From positions 496,001-560,000 of the forward strand of contig ML133487.1 in the NCBI GenBank assembly GCA_003864495.1: a stretch of 64,000 bases of DNA, read 5' to 3'. Below the pieces are notes generated by a model. That model saw only the letters and a list, made by a program, of their open reading frames with translations, made no database searches and was not told the DNA's origin. Below, piece after piece: positions 24,301 through 37,785 of this stretch; position 1 is the first letter of the stretch, and each line of letters opens with the position of its first letter. The translations under genes were made by a program, and so were the position numbers. This DNA comes from Nemopilema nomurai. Taxonomy: Eukaryota > Cnidaria > Scyphozoa > Rhizostomeae > Rhizostomatidae.

Positions 24301-27300
24301 AATAATTATAGAACTTATAGGTATGGTTTCTGTCTCAATTATTCCCAGTGGCTATATATAAATGAATCAAAACAGCATTAGAATCTTTTTACCATATTCA
24401 CCTTTTGTCATCAAATTCTCAATGGTCACTGATCTGTTGTTTTAGCTTTAAATCATGTTAAAGGTCAGGGAATCAAAAAGAAAACATAACACCTATAGAA
24501 TATGAAGAAGATGATTGAAATAAAATGACTGCCTTCGTTGAAAATGTGACTTTAGTTATAACTTCAGTCTGAATTCTAAACAAACATTCAAGATAGCTAC
24601 CAAGTTGTACACCTGTTTTATCCGACCTATGTTGAGCAGGAGAAATTTCATTTTCAAAATAACTGGCATTTTCACTGAAAAGCAAATTGATGTTGGTTTT
24701 GTGCCCGGTTTTGCAATACACATTCAATCTAAGGCTTTCAGACAGGCATACTCCGTGACCATATCACAGCTTAGATTCTTGTGAACAGGGTCAACTTCAA
24801 TTCGACTTCAAGCAAATGTTGCTGCATGCATTAGTGCTGTTGCACACGAAAACAGAGTAAATCAAGACATTTTCGTGAGAGAGGGTGCCGTGAAGCCACT
24901 GGTCAAGCTTCTAAGGAGCAAAGATTCGAGGTGCCAGTTAAAAGCAGCTCGTGCTTTGCAAGCACTGTCAGAAGACAATGCATATGCGCAAGAAGAGATC
25001 GACAAACACGGCGCTGGAAAGCCTCTGATACGTTTGCTAAAGTTGTGGGATGTCGCTATGAAGGAGCAAGGTGGGGGTTTTCTTGTTTGAATAAGTGTCG
25101 GATAGGAAAGGATTAGTCAACTTGCTCGATATAGTTAGATGAAGATTTTATCATTTACATTGTAAAGAAAAGCTCCTTAGAGCATTGTCATCATTTCGAA
25201 TGAACTTAACGTTAAAAGCTGGAAATGTGTAAATGTTTTTAAAGTCTCTCTTAAATTATAACTCATTCGTAAGAGATCTAAAAATCTGTTTGAATAAAAG
25301 AGTATACGATTTAATTACACACGGATCAGAGAAACTGTTTTCTGGAGGCAGATTTTAGTTAGCATTGTTTTAAATTTTCCAACCCTGTAAATTTGTGGTG
25401 AAAATTATACAAATGCCATTCAATGACAGATGAAATGTTATTTTTTGCCAGGAAAGGCCTTTTCAATTTAAAAGATTCTTTGGACTTCTGTATTTGATGC
25501 AATAACAACTTACTTTCAGGCGCGACTGCTCTCTGGGCACTTGCAGGTGAAAACATTGAAAACCAGAAACGGATCGCAGAAATGATCGGAATAAATATTC
25601 TGGTAGACATGCTGATGACAAAATCGGAGCGGCTTCAATACGTAGCTGGGATGGCGCTTACGGCTCTGGGGAAAGAGGATATTATAAATCAGAACAGGAT
25701 TTCAGAAGGAGGAGGGATAATGCCTCTTGTTCGTATTTTGCGAGGAATCCACGCATCACACTCTTCTGAGAAGGTAGAAGCTGGATTTGTTTAAATTATT
25801 CCCTTGGCCTTTACCAAAAAGCGATCGTCTTTTCTTTTGACGAACCCGAAATATTATTGTGGTTGAGTTATCATCCTGTCTTCTGGAACAGTTTAATCAG
25901 ATTCGTGCCTTGAATTATCCATTTTATCTGAAGATGATGTTTAATATGAATCATGATGTTGTGATTATGGTTGATTAAAGCTCACATAAGAAGCTTATCT
26001 AAGAAGGCTCGTTCTATTTTCAAGGTACTTACAATGGCGATTGAAGTTCTTGGTAATTTGTGTCTTGGCGTGGCTCACCAACCAAACAAGGCACTGCAGA
26101 AGGAAATTGCATCAACTGATGCATTGGCACTGCTGATTAATTACATGTTGAGCAACCGAGATCTGCAAATTAAGGTACCTTTTCGATGAAAGCCTTCAAA
26201 ATCGTTCTCTAAAAATTTTCTCTGGAATCTTTAGTGAAACTGCAAACGTTTTCATGAAATGTGCAATTTTTCACTAGACATTTTGTACATGTTACCTTTA
26301 GTCTTTTCAGATTCGCTTTTTATCTTTAGTTTTGAGTCTGCACAAAATTTTTCATAAGTACTAATTTTTGCTAATTCACCCTGTATCGTGTCGTGCATAG
26401 GTAGCCGCAGCAACAACACTGGCTAAAATAGTGCTTAGCAACAATGCCACTCAGGAGGAGCTAGGCAAGCACAGGGCTTTTGCAATATCACACGTACTGA
26501 ACCTGATCCGAATCAAAGACATGGGCATTCGACTCAGAGCCGCAACCGCACTTGCAACCTTTGCCTACAACAACATTGAACAGCAGCTTGCGATTCGTAG
26601 CTGCGGAGGAGTGATGATGAAGTCAATAGAACACTTTTTGGAGTCTGTGGATGAGAACCACCAGGCTTACGGAGCGTTTCAAATCATCGTTTTGGCCCGT
26701 GTAATCGTCGATGTAGATCAGGTAAATTAATATTTCTCCTCTGCAAAAACACCTCCTTCGCCCAGAACACCCACTGATTCAACAAGTGCAGATTCAACCC
26801 AAGGTATTGGTAAAGCCTATTAATTGGATTTCAGAAAACTGACTTTTGTCAATCATCTCTTGTTTCAATGTTCTTAGCCTCTGACGAACTAGATGTATAC
26901 TGATGGAAATATTTAAACTTGCATTTTAAGAAGATTATAAAGACATGAAAGAAGTTGTCTTAAAGGAATTCAACATCGTTACTCAATCTGGGGATACCAC
27001 CCTTCTGCCTAAATACCTCTTCCTTTCTTTCTGCCTAATAAGACAAGCACAGTTGTTGCATGTCATGCGCGTATCATCTATGCTCACGTCATCATCATCA
27101 TAATCACCATTTCAGGTGACGCTGTCGGCGCGGGGCGTGAAGCTACTCGTCAACTTGCTCGACTCAACGGCGGATGAATCCAAGGTCCTCGCCGCCAGTT
27201 TGCTAGCCAGTCTTGCGCACACAAGAGCGGGAATCCCCGATGCCATGATCGTGGCTGGTACGCATCTCTTTCTAGTTATCATTGTTATTATTACTCATTG

Positions 27301-28689
27301 CTTTCATCAGCATTTTCAGCAATGCTGCTCCGGTTTCTGATTATATTGTTCATTGGAAAACCAGTCTTAACTGTTTATATGCACTGCAGCATTTACCTTA
27401 AAGGAAAGAATGGAGGTTGGTTTATTCAATTTTGTTGCTGCGGGTTGTAACAGTTGGGAAGTTGTTGTAAGCAAACGCCTTTCTTCGCTCCCAAAAAACA
27501 CTATGATAAATAACATGTCAACGCAGAGTTCGCTTTACCATTAATAATGCTTTCAATAGGCGCTGTAGACAACTTGGTTAAGAACCTTCATTCGCAAAAC
27601 GGCCAGGTAAGGAGGAGCTCCGCAGTCGCTCTTGGTTACCTCACTTTCAACAGCACCGCTGCGAGGCTACTGTTGACAGCTTGCAGGAACACGCCGGGCC
27701 TGTTTGATTCACTCGTGAATAACCTTGGCAACGGTAAACTGAGCATGGCCTTCGCAGAGGAGTGGCAAAGAAACGTCAATGTCGGACTGCCTTGTAACAG
27801 GTAGGTTTACGGGGTAATGCTTTACCAACTACAGTAGGGTAATTCAATTTGGGTGATTCTGGGGGGGGGGGAGTTGGGGGCTTGGGTTGAATCCAAAGTT
27901 GTTGTTTGGTCCAAAAACAATTCAGCAGGGTAGCTAAACGGCAAATGTAAGTAAAAAAGTGGAGCTTTCTAAACTTTTCACTCTAATTGAAAGACATTCA
28001 AACAGAAAATAAAATAAAATTTTAGATGCCAATCATTCGTAAACTTCGCTTCTCCACTTAAGTCTTCTGTTTCGATATTACCTAATTTCAATATGATCTA
28101 ATTTTGATATTTCTGTAATACATCAAAGTCGAATTGTCTGAGATGGATGTAATTTTGTTGCAAAATATCTATAGATCAATGGAAAATTTTACATTAATTG
28201 ACACTCTTTCCCAACAACCCGAGTTTTTTCTCGTAGTTTGGAAATCAATGGTGGCCCTCCTGTACCAATAAAACAGCTTCCAGAGAGACGTAAGTTTTGC
28301 GAAAGCTACTGTTTGCATCCCCTGAACATTAGTACGATTTCAAGATAAAGACATTTTACTTTTATTTAAAATATCCGAAATTGCTCTAAACACCTTTTCT
28401 AGTAGTGTTACCTAGTAAAGAAGGAAAACTGACACAACAGCATAAGATCCCAATATTGTATTACTGGATGATTGCTTTACTTTCAGGTCAAAGGCCTAAA
28501 ACAAGCCAGAGTTTGCCTGCACTTCGCACTGTTTCAAGACAAGAAAGAATACGCCGGGTTGTTTCTCTGGAACCCAGACCGAAGACCGCGGCCGGTCGCC
28601 TGCCCAAAAGCGTCAGTCTACCGGAATGCAAAGAGAAAGGCAGTACCGTCCTGACCAGGGCTAGCAAGTCACCAAAGACGACGTCCTAA
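21355..28689 (+). CDS. ANKAR: ANKAR: ankyrin and armadillo repeat-containing protein
   Basis: Ten exons in continuous frame: 21355-23896, 24165-24320, 24789-25070, 25520-25773, 26025-26174, 26401-26721, 27116-27257, 27560-27800, 28237-28289, 28487-28689; total 4344 nt, 1447 residues, close to vertebrate ANKAR (about 1430). The start is the first ATG after an in-frame TGA 24 bases upstream; a second ATG follows at once. The first exon alone encodes a large N-terminal region, then ankyrin repeats (about residues 550-720, e.g. GTGLHxA-like TGIHYAAYFNN). Armadillo repeats fill about 725-1340, with ANKAR-typical TLSARGVKLLV, AHTRAGIP, VALGYLTFN and ACRNTPG. The tail is basic and serine-rich. Molecular role is poorly known in any animal; repeats imply a protein-binding scaffold. 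Tail-to-tail with TACO1; AATAAA at about 28980 could serve polyadenylation. Confidence 0.95.
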
Positions 28690-30640
28690 TCCACACTCCC
28701 ACTGGCAGTAGAATCGACAGTTGCTTCAGCCAAGGCCAAGCTCCGGATAGTTCTTTCCAAAACAGCTCCCGTTATTATCAAGGAATCAACGTTTCATTCT
28801 AACACTAGGGTATGCTCTCTGCTAGAATCACATTGGATTGCATTTAAAATATTTTTGACCATTAGAATTATACTTGACCTGCAAGATAACAAGGCAGGAT
28901 AATCATAGTAGGAGATAAGGGCTTAATTGCTTAAGTAGAAATAAAACAACGCTCTCTGATAAGAGCAAGAGATAAACCTCAATAAATGATTGCAAAGCGC
29001 GCATCCAGGCATCGTTTTAGAAGTATGAGCAATTTCTGCAATGCCAAATTGCACATTGTTCTTTAGATATATATGTAGAATAAATATCACTTAAGTAACA
29101 AGGCTTATCCCTTTGCGACACGGGATTTTTAGATATATTAGATTTCTTAAACGTTGTTTGCAATGAATTTGCCAATACGTTTTGTGTATGTATATGGTGT
29201 ACGAACTAAAATTGAATTTATGAATATAATTTGTGTAGCATTTTGGCATTTCTTAGTTTCAATTTTGGGGCTAACTAAAACCTTCTATAACTTTTATCCG
29301 TGGAAATGTTAGATATTTTAAAGTAGCATTTTTATGGATGTCACAATATTTCATATTCACGAATCAATTATTTGTATCCTAATACACTCATTTTTTATAC
29401 GAAACAGGTTTTAATAATTGGGGCACTAAATTTAATTTCGTCTATCCCAGAACTTTGGTTGGATGTTTTTTAATGTAAATCCTCGGTTTCGAAAGGGGGA
29501 TGCAATTACAAATGGTCTGCTGCGTACATAAACCACAGTTTTCGCATACTTGAACAAATTTTCGCCGGACCCTCATCTGAGTATGCACTTGTTAGAAAAT
29601 CGATTGTTTCGGCGTAATTCGATTGTTTCATATTTGCTATGCTTTGGGTACTGTCATTTCCTAACTTTCCTTAATTTTCCCATCCTCACTTAATTAGCAT
29701 GTTTTTTTGAGAAATGAGTGTAGTTTCAAAATCTAGATGACTGGCAAGAGATCCGTTTAATAGTAGATCCATTTTATAATAACCTTGATGAATATCGGCA
29801 GTAATTTATAAGCATTTAATGACATATCTCAATGGCACAAATTTAAATGGCAAGTGACTGCATCTTCCTTACATGTCATCTGTTCTGGCGACGATTTCCC
29901 ATGGACAATCGGTCGGGGCCACCTGCCCTATTATGATCAACCTTAAAAAAGTCTCAGTCGTGGCTGAAACAAGACTTGAAGTACTCTCGCGCAAAAAATC
30001 ACAGCTTAGGCCTTAAAACCAAAGGGCGCCTTTGCAACAAAGAACGAGAATGAACTTGTGATTGAAGAATCCTGCAATAAAGATGCCGGGTGTAGGGAAA
30101 AGGGCTTAACTTTGAAGGAGATGGAAGAAAGAGCAGATCGTATAGTATCAGTGCAAAATAGACCTAAGTAGACCATGATATACCATGTTTAAAGAATTAA
30201 ACCGTTGGTTTAGACCATTGGTAGGAAGACAAAGCTTATCAGAATATGGAGCGAGAGAATTACATGTGATAAGTCATATTGACAAACTGGTCAAGAAAGG
30301 AAAGATTTTCAGTGTGACTTAACTGTTGCAGGGCATTTGATTTCGCTGGCATCCATCTTTATTCGTGTCACAAATGAAGTGAGACAAATCCACATTTAAA
30401 TGAAGATGCTTGTTAGACAGGCTAGAAAATGCTGGCAACCCACTGAAAATGTACCATCTTGAACTGGCGTCACTAGAGGTGCCTTGTCAAGCTCCTTCGA
30501 AAAAAGGTGTTGGAATTCCTGTTAACAAAATGCTCATGCATTCTCTTTTGATAGTTCTGGGATGTGTAGGGTCTCTTCTGTCTTTCAGTGCTTCGCTGCC
30601 ATAGTATTCGGCTCAAAACATACACTTTTCAGAATCGGGA
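28690..30640. other. ANKAR 3' flank, no gene recognised
   Basis: AT-rich, with AATAAA at about 28980 and 29075 as likely polyadenylation signals of ANKAR. The plus ORF 30410-30604 has no recognisable domain. Confidence 0.5.
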
Positions 30641-30840
30641 TCGGACTAAGCCTCGTTCTCTTGGACTAAGCCTCGTTCTCTTGGACTAAGCCTCGTTCTC
30701 TTGGACTAAGCCTCGTTCTCTTGGACTAAGCCTCGTTCTCTTGGACTAAGCCTCGTTCTCTTGGACTAAGCCTCGTTCTCTTGGACTAAGCCTCGTTCTC
30801 TTGGACTAAGCCTCGTTCTCTTGGACTAAGCCTCGTTCTC
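30641..30840. repeat. Near-perfect 20-bp tandem repeat, ten copies
   Basis: Ten units of TTGGACTAAGCCTCGTTCTC run without interruption; only the first unit differs, at its second base. The array is much more GC-rich than its surroundings. It lies between the converging ANKAR and TACO1 genes. Confidence 0.97.
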
Positions 30841-31460
30841 TTATTCAATCTAAACCCATAGGACCAGGACATGCCATTTCGAGACAAATACAAGGCTATA
30901 CCATGTCATGTTAATGATGTACAACATCACTTCTATAATCGATATGGCAACAAGGCCAAAATGATTCCAAAGAATGAGGATGACGAATAGGGCGTTGAAA
31001 AACCGCTGTATATATGAAATGTAGACCGCAATAGAAATAATGACTCAAGATGAACTGCCTGTTGAATTATAAAACACACACTACGACCAGTCTTAAATGT
31101 TGCTATTTAATCATCCTGATAAATAAGCAGCTGCCAGAAAGCACTAGATTAGTACATAAATTACATTTATTAATCAGAGAAAGTCACCCTGGTAGAACGA
31201 ACAGAAGCTAAGGCGATTTTTACCTTCTTATACCAAAGAACTGCTTAGAGTGAAAAATCTTTCTGCTTTGCTTGTCTGCATTTCAAACCTAAGTGAATTG
31301 TCTTGACTAATAACTGCGAATTGCAAATGACAATTGTGTGTACAGAATTTTATTTCGTACAAAAATAATCAATAGATCTTTATATGCGTACATGAACTCA
31401 CAAGTTAATCAGTGGGACATTTACCTGGGGAATGAAAGGCCAGGTATGTTCAATTCCACA

Positions 31461-34400
31461 TCAAAAAGGCTCGTCCCGTTTTAACGTGGAGCTTGGGTAG
31501 TCTCTGATATTGTCGAAAATTCTCATAACATCGGGGTGGGAACTTAACAGGTCGATTAATTTGTCCGCCTGCTGCATCTGGTTTTCGTTAAGATCCACCA
31601 ACTTTGTAGCAATAAGCTCGTCGTTTGCCGAAAGCACTTGGTACCCATGGTCCGAGCAAAGTGAAGATTGAACAGCACCGAAATCAGACGCAGCACACAC
31701 AAACTGTAGGTCAAAAACAGGGCATGCAAAATATCTTCAATGGAAAAGAAATGATTAACAAAATTGGCAAGAAGTAGGCAGGGATTCTAGATGCTGAAAT
31801 AGCTGAGATGAGTAGGATGACAGAGTTGTTTAACGCAAGAACCGAAGGTGTGAATAGCCGTAAACACAGGCCGAGATCTTCTGACTTTTTTATCAACGAC
31901 GATCTTGCGTAACGATGCAGTTCGTTCGACAGAATTACAGAAACAAATGCGTAAAAACTACAGGGAAAGACTGTCTGTACACAGAGAAATCCGTGATCGA
32001 TAACTTTAGTCAACATATGTTTATTAATTCATATGTGATAGCCTTTGAGTGTGTCAAAGTGAGGTGGTTAAGGTATATTAGCAGGGAGTCCTAGTTTAAA
32101 TTCATGGTACAAATTGAAAGCGTTGTTCAGTGAATCAAGGATAACCTTTTCATAAGAAAACGAAAAAGTTCAAATTATCCGCTTCTTGAACACAACAAAC
32201 AACCAATACACCAACTTTTTAGTTTTATATGCTCTTGTAACCTTACTTGTGCGCTGACTAATGTTGATGAGTGCAAATCTTACTTACGTTGATTGCATTC
32301 AACAACATAAGTCATTGTGTAAGCAATTGCATATTGAAAGTGACAACTTTACATTAAAATACATCTATATGTCGTTTCACCCACTGTTTTATCAATGAAT
32401 GCGCTTAGACGCGAATTACATTAGTGTAAGCCAGACTGCTAAAGCATCTAATCCGATCTGGATACTTAGGCCTAGTCGAGAAAAGCACCGTTAACACTTA
32501 CTTGAAAAAGTGTTAACTGCATCATTTTAAGTAGTGCTTAAGCAATGAAAATGAAGTACTCACGCGTATGACGTCATTCCCATCCTCGTCACTATCAAAA
32601 TACACGTTCTCTGCACCACTCAAAATTGCTGCATCTTCAGCCTGGAGAGAAAATGGCATTTGAAGGCTTGATCAAACCCTATGTTTTCTCTGGATTAATA
32701 CAAAGTTTTACATCCATGTCCACTAATATAGTTCTACAGTTACTTCAATACTAATAGCATCTACACTCTGTTGTAAACATAAAACAATGGCATAAATGTT
32801 CTCTGTTTATGAAGTGATACTATTATTTCAATCCTAATAGATACAATTATTCACAATGTTGCCTTCCAAGTTTTCGGGTACATGCATTGATTATACTTGG
32901 GAAGATCTGCGAGATATTGTTTAAGCTAACAGTTAAATCTCTGGTTTAATCAAAAACATTAGGAAGCCACAGTAGCTGCATTCTATACCTATACAAAGGT
33001 TACAATAGAATAAAGGAATGAGATAAAGGCATAGACTTCATGGAATTCAATGCTCACCAAAAAATAGTGTAAAAAGACTTTGAAGCAACAGCAGTTCTAA
33101 GAAAAGTTCCAATAGCAAGGACTTTGCAGAAAGACATACCTTAGTTACACTTTCATGATCATTGCCACATCTCTGAGCAGTCACAATACCTGAGTGAAAA
33201 AGTTGGGACACAAATTTGTAAACAAAGAAAACATTTGCTGAAAGATACTAAGGGAAGCCAACTGTTTGAGAAAAAAATGATTCTTCTGTAGTTGGATGTT
33301 GGCAAATGTGTTGTCATCCACTCTAGTGTTTACTTTTGGGCATCTATAACTTGTCTGTGCAACTGATTCAATGGACTGATCCATAAGTTTAAATGCTGGG
33401 TAACCTAAAAAAAGTCATGCTTAGACCCAATCAAGTGAAAAGAAAATTTGAAGGGTGCTTGGTATGTTATTAAGCTGATTGATACATTTTGAATTTCAAA
33501 TTGTATCCAAGCAATTCAATTTAACATACCAACTTCTACATACTCTAAATGACTAATAAGAGCAATACTTTCCAAACCTACCTTTGCGCTGAAACATAAA
33601 AGCAACTGATCCCTCTTCACTCTGAATACCCCTGTGAAAAAACCGCTTTTCGGTTATTCAAAGATTTAAGAACAAGCTGGGAAAGTTCATGATTGGCACA
33701 TGGCTAGTAAAACCAGAAATTCATTTTCAAATGGTTTGGTACATTGTTCGAAGTGCTAGCATCTTCTAGAATTTCCAATCCAAAACATGTGAATCTTTTT
33801 TCACCTACAATGAACAGGAAGAAGGAAAGAGAATAGATACTTACCCATACTTTTTTAGTATTGTATTAAGTTCTGGGCGAGTCCTTTTTACATTGGGGGT
33901 AAGAACCTCAAGCACAAGACCACACCTTCCTGGCCCCCTGATTTCTAATGTTAATCGAGCTTTGGTCTCACTCCCAACCTAAACAGAAGAACCTCACATA
34001 CATTAAAGGTTACTAAAAAATCAAAGATAAATTGCATGCAGATTAAACATGAGACAGGATTAAAACATGATACATACTCGCAGCCCTGATTTAATAGCAG
34101 ACTCTATGCTATCCTTTGGCATCTTGTAGGCTTTGGCCCTTGAAATTATTCCATCCAATTTAGAGTTTGATATTGGATCTGGTCCATTTTCTATGTACAA
34201 ACAATAGAAGCAAATTGAAAATTGTCAATACAAAAATATTTTGCAGCCAAATAGGGTAGTTAGAACCAGATGTACTTTAAATATCCAGCATAAAGACCTA
34301 TGCTACCAAAGAAAAGGAAAAATTGTATAGATAATACGAGCTTACATAACACTCTTTTACAAAAACAATCAAGTTGAACAGAAGGCAGATGAAAATTAAA

Positions 34401-35556
34401 CTCGAGCATGTTTCATACACTTGATATAAGGCTTGAAACAGGCTAATATCAAAATATTGAGCAGAAGGCTGATCTTACAAATGATAGAAGCTGTTTTGTT
34501 TCTGTTTAGCAAGCTTTATTGACTTGTGATGCATGTTTCTTACAAGCAGCTTCAGGTGTGGTAATCATGATGTCAAAATAAAGGTATAAAAAGTAAATTG
34601 CTATTTGCAGTGTTGGAATACATAATATGAACTTGTACTAACGAGCATGCCTTTCTGTTAATGAGCGAGATTCAACCTTGTTTCTATTCTGAGGGTTCTG
34701 TTTCAAGGGAGTTACAGGTATCCACAAGTTCCTGCATGAATCACGGAATAACTGAATTGTCCCATCAGGAACCAACTTGGTTTGCAACAGAGAGCTTCTT
34801 ACTATCATTAGTCTTATAATGTCTATAGAATGTAATGAAACCATGTTAAGTTGCCCTGTTTAATAGGATTCTGCAATTACAGATAATTTTTCAACTTCTT
34901 TACCTGTTTGCAGGGGCAAAAGCTTGCCTCATTTTTACAATGAAGTTCAATGGATTTATCAAAGTTACTCAAAAACAAGTTTTCACAACAATGGATGTTT
35001 GAACTTCACAAAAATTGCTGAGAGGATATACTAGAGGCTGTCACTCTCAAATTAACCAAGATCACTCATTATAGTTATACCTTAATATAAGCTTGGCCTT
35101 TCTGTAAAACTGGGATTAGTAAAATTCAGAGACACAAAATTAAATTTCATTGGTACCTTTCACCGCCTGTATTATTTCAAGTGAAAGTTTTCCAAACTTC
35201 TTGCTTCTTTCAGCATCTTTATGCATTTTCTTGAACTTTATATTTGCCCAGTGACTATGTCCTGCCATATATCTTACTTGGTTTACACTAAGGCCCATTT
35301 TACTTTCTGCAGCATATCTAAAGTTCCGTACATTTGAAGTATGGAAGTCTTGATCAAAAAGTTTAGTATGCAGGCATTTGCAAGCACAAAATGAGCCTCT
35401 AAGGTTCCCTTGGAACGACAGAAAATTGTCACATCTAGATGAGCTTAACGAACGCCACGAAACTGTAGTGTAAATTTTTCTGGATAAAAAACACGAGCTT
35501 GTAATCACCCTCATGTTCATAAATTTTGTTCTACTTTTCCTTAGGTATATGATCAT
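31461..35556 (-). CDS. TACO1: TACO1, mitochondrial YebC-family translational activator
   Basis: Seven exons in frame: 35556-35157, 34190-34078, 33978-33845, 33631-33582, 33189-33140, 32641-32564, 31703-31461; 1068 nt, 355 residues from the first ATG. Residues 1 to about 92 are rich in Arg/Ser and lack acidic runs, as for a mitochondrial presequence. The conserved YebC start MAGHSHWANIKFKK follows. Further family blocks are SKLDGIISRAKAYKMPKDSI, EIRGPGRCGLVLEVLT, EEGSVAFMFQRKG and AAILSGAENV; the C-terminus ends in SSHPDVMRIFDNI. TACO1 binds mitochondrial mRNA/ribosomes and promotes translation of COX1 (family knowledge). The protein is longer than the human one (297) mainly at the N-terminus; a later ATG could be used. 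Confidence 0.93.
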
Positions 35557-36235
35557 CCGCCATTGAAAACGAAAATGAGTCTATTCTCGTTTTCATTTCA
35601 CACCGCTGATCGCTAAGAAGAATCCTAACTCTAAAACCGAGGCAAAGAATTGCAAGTTTAATGTTTAGTGGCCGCGAGGGAAGTTAGATCAACTAAAAAC
35701 AAACCAAACAAAATGTTTATTTGATTCGCCAATTTGACGTTAGTGGCAGGCACTTTTGATGGCTAAAATAATTTCTGACCCGGAAATTTTAAAAGCTCTT
35801 CAAAGGGGTTTGGAGCATACTCCTCTTTGTAGAAAACTTTAAGAAAGAGTTCTAATTTTAGAAAGTTAATCCTTTGACCTTACTGCAATTGCATTTAGGG
35901 GCACCTCAAACAGTTTGACTTTATAGCAATCGATTTAGAGACGATTTTGCGATGGAAATTCCTGGCAGAAAGCGTAGCATGTTATCAAAAAGTCAGTTGA
36001 AGTCAATTTAACGTCTGTGAAGTCTAAAACGAATCCTTGGACAATTGGTCGGCGAACAGCCTTCTGGCATACACTAAAACATCGAGCAACTGGTATCTTT
36101 TCGCTTTCATTTTCAGAAGCTTTGCAACAACTGCTAGGACCTCACCACTGTGCATTTTTAGAAGCTCTCCACTAAGTGCCACCATCATCCTCTTATTGAT
36201 CGTTGTTGTTGATTTGTTCGTGTCCATTTCAAGCA
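35557..36235. other. TACO1 upstream region, no gene recognised
   Basis: AT-rich DNA between the TACO1 start and the 21-bp minisatellite; presumably holds the TACO1 promoter. No clear TATA or conserved element was identified. Confidence 0.4.
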
Positions 36236-36660
36236 ACTAGAGGGACTGGTGGGCCAAAAAGAGGGACTGCTGGGCCCAACAAAAGGGACTGGTGGGCCCA
36301 AAAAGAGGGACTGGCGGGCCAACAAGAGGGACTGGTGAGCCAATAAGAGGGACTGGTGGGCCAACAAGAGGGACTGGTGGGCGAACAAGAGGGACTGGTA
36401 GGCCAACAAGAGGGACTGATGGGCCAACAAGAGGGACTGGTGGGCCAACAAGAGGGACTGGTGAGCCAACAAGAGGGACTGGTGGGCCAACAAGAGGGAC
36501 TGGTAGGCCAACAAGAGGGACTGGTAGGCCAACAAGAGGGACTAGCGGGCCAACAAGAGGGACTAGCGGGCCAACAAGAGGGACTGGTGAGCCAACAAGA
36601 GGGACTGGTGGGCCAACAAGAGGGACTGGTGAGCCAATAAGAGTGGCTGTTGGGCCAATT
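36236..36660. repeat. 21-bp minisatellite, about 20 copies
   Basis: Units of AACAAGAGGGACTGGTGGGCC and close variants repeat about 20 times. Because 21 is divisible by three, long stop-free frames arise on both strands (for example GPTRGTG-type plus, LLLAHQS-type minus), which I regard as repeat artefacts. Single-base variants (GGTGAGCC, GGTAGGCC, AGCGGGCC) are scattered through the array. Confidence 0.95.
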
Positions 36661-36729
36661 GGCCTGTCCCTCTCAGCTGTAATGTCGAATTTCCAACATT
36701 TGAGTATCAGAAAATGTGCGTGTTAATCT

Positions 36730-37785
36730 TTTTGAGCTTACCATGACTGAAGGAGATGAACTGATTTATTGGCTTATATAGGCAACATTCAATATATTGA
36801 TAATTTATATATTGATATCTGATTAGAGTTTAATCATTCTCGCTATTATGTTCCTATTTGTTAAGTTTGCTATATGCTATATGTGACTCTTTAGTTAAGA
36901 AATATAAAATTTTTGCATGCTTTTCACATGAATATTAGATTCTTATTCTTTCTGATAACATATTTTTTCACATGCCTTTGCACTAAAAATTTTCCCCCAC
37001 ATATCCTAATAAATTTAGCACCACAAAATACTTTAATTGCACCTTGCACGATATACACCGCAAGATGCTACCTTGCTTTGATATAATGAAGTTATTAGGA
37101 GGAGGAACGTGGCTCTTGCGAAAGGTCATTTTTATGAGATTTCTTATATGACATGTACCCGTGAAAAGCAAGTCTTTGTTTTATGCTTACTGTTTTCATC
37201 ACGAATAAAACCTGTCGAATCTATAAAGCCTCTTACAAATGGAAGAAAACGAAAAGAATGATTCTATCTATATTGTTAGAGGTACGCATTAAAATACCTT
37301 TCCAAGGGGGATCTTACCCTTCTTCAGACTGGGTTAAGGATAGACTTCTTTTGCGCCAAGCATCTAAACGCCTCGAGCTGAAAAAAACCAGTGATGATAC
37401 TGTTTAAGCAACGCCACAGGTATTGCCAACAAAATTGTCTCAAGTCCAAATTTTGCCAATAAAAGATTTCCAATTATTCACTTGCTCAGCCATATTGCGA
37501 AAACATCAAACCAAAACTGGGATTTTCGCGCAAACAACTATCCTGATTATGGATATATATAAACTCATGATTGGCTTCAGATAAGATGCACCCTCAATAA
37601 CAAAGAAGCCATTAGCTTGCAATTTTGCTGGAGTATACTACGGAAGTGTAGCCCAATCAAACTCCTCTTAGCAATTGGCACCCGTTCGTAACGTTAGCAC
37701 ACCTTCACAAATGTCTACCACGGCCTTCTAGTTCACTGGTAGACAGAAAATGGTTTCATTCTAGAGCCCCTTTAAAAATATGAAG
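36730..37785. other. No gene recognised
   Basis: AT-rich. Short ORFs (36983-37171 minus, 37183-37407 plus) show no domain or splice context. Toward 37780 the first degraded satellite units appear. Confidence 0.4.

Noticed and set aside
33181..33405. Extra TACO1 exon (ORF with FKLMDQSIESVAQTS)
   Set aside because: Inclusion interrupts the YebC domain between FQRKG and the IVTAQR block; exons 33631-33582 and 33189-33140 join directly in frame.
36292..36726. 144-codon ORF with GPTRGTG repeats
   Set aside because: Produced by the 21-bp minisatellite; parallel open frames occur in another plus frame and on the minus strand.
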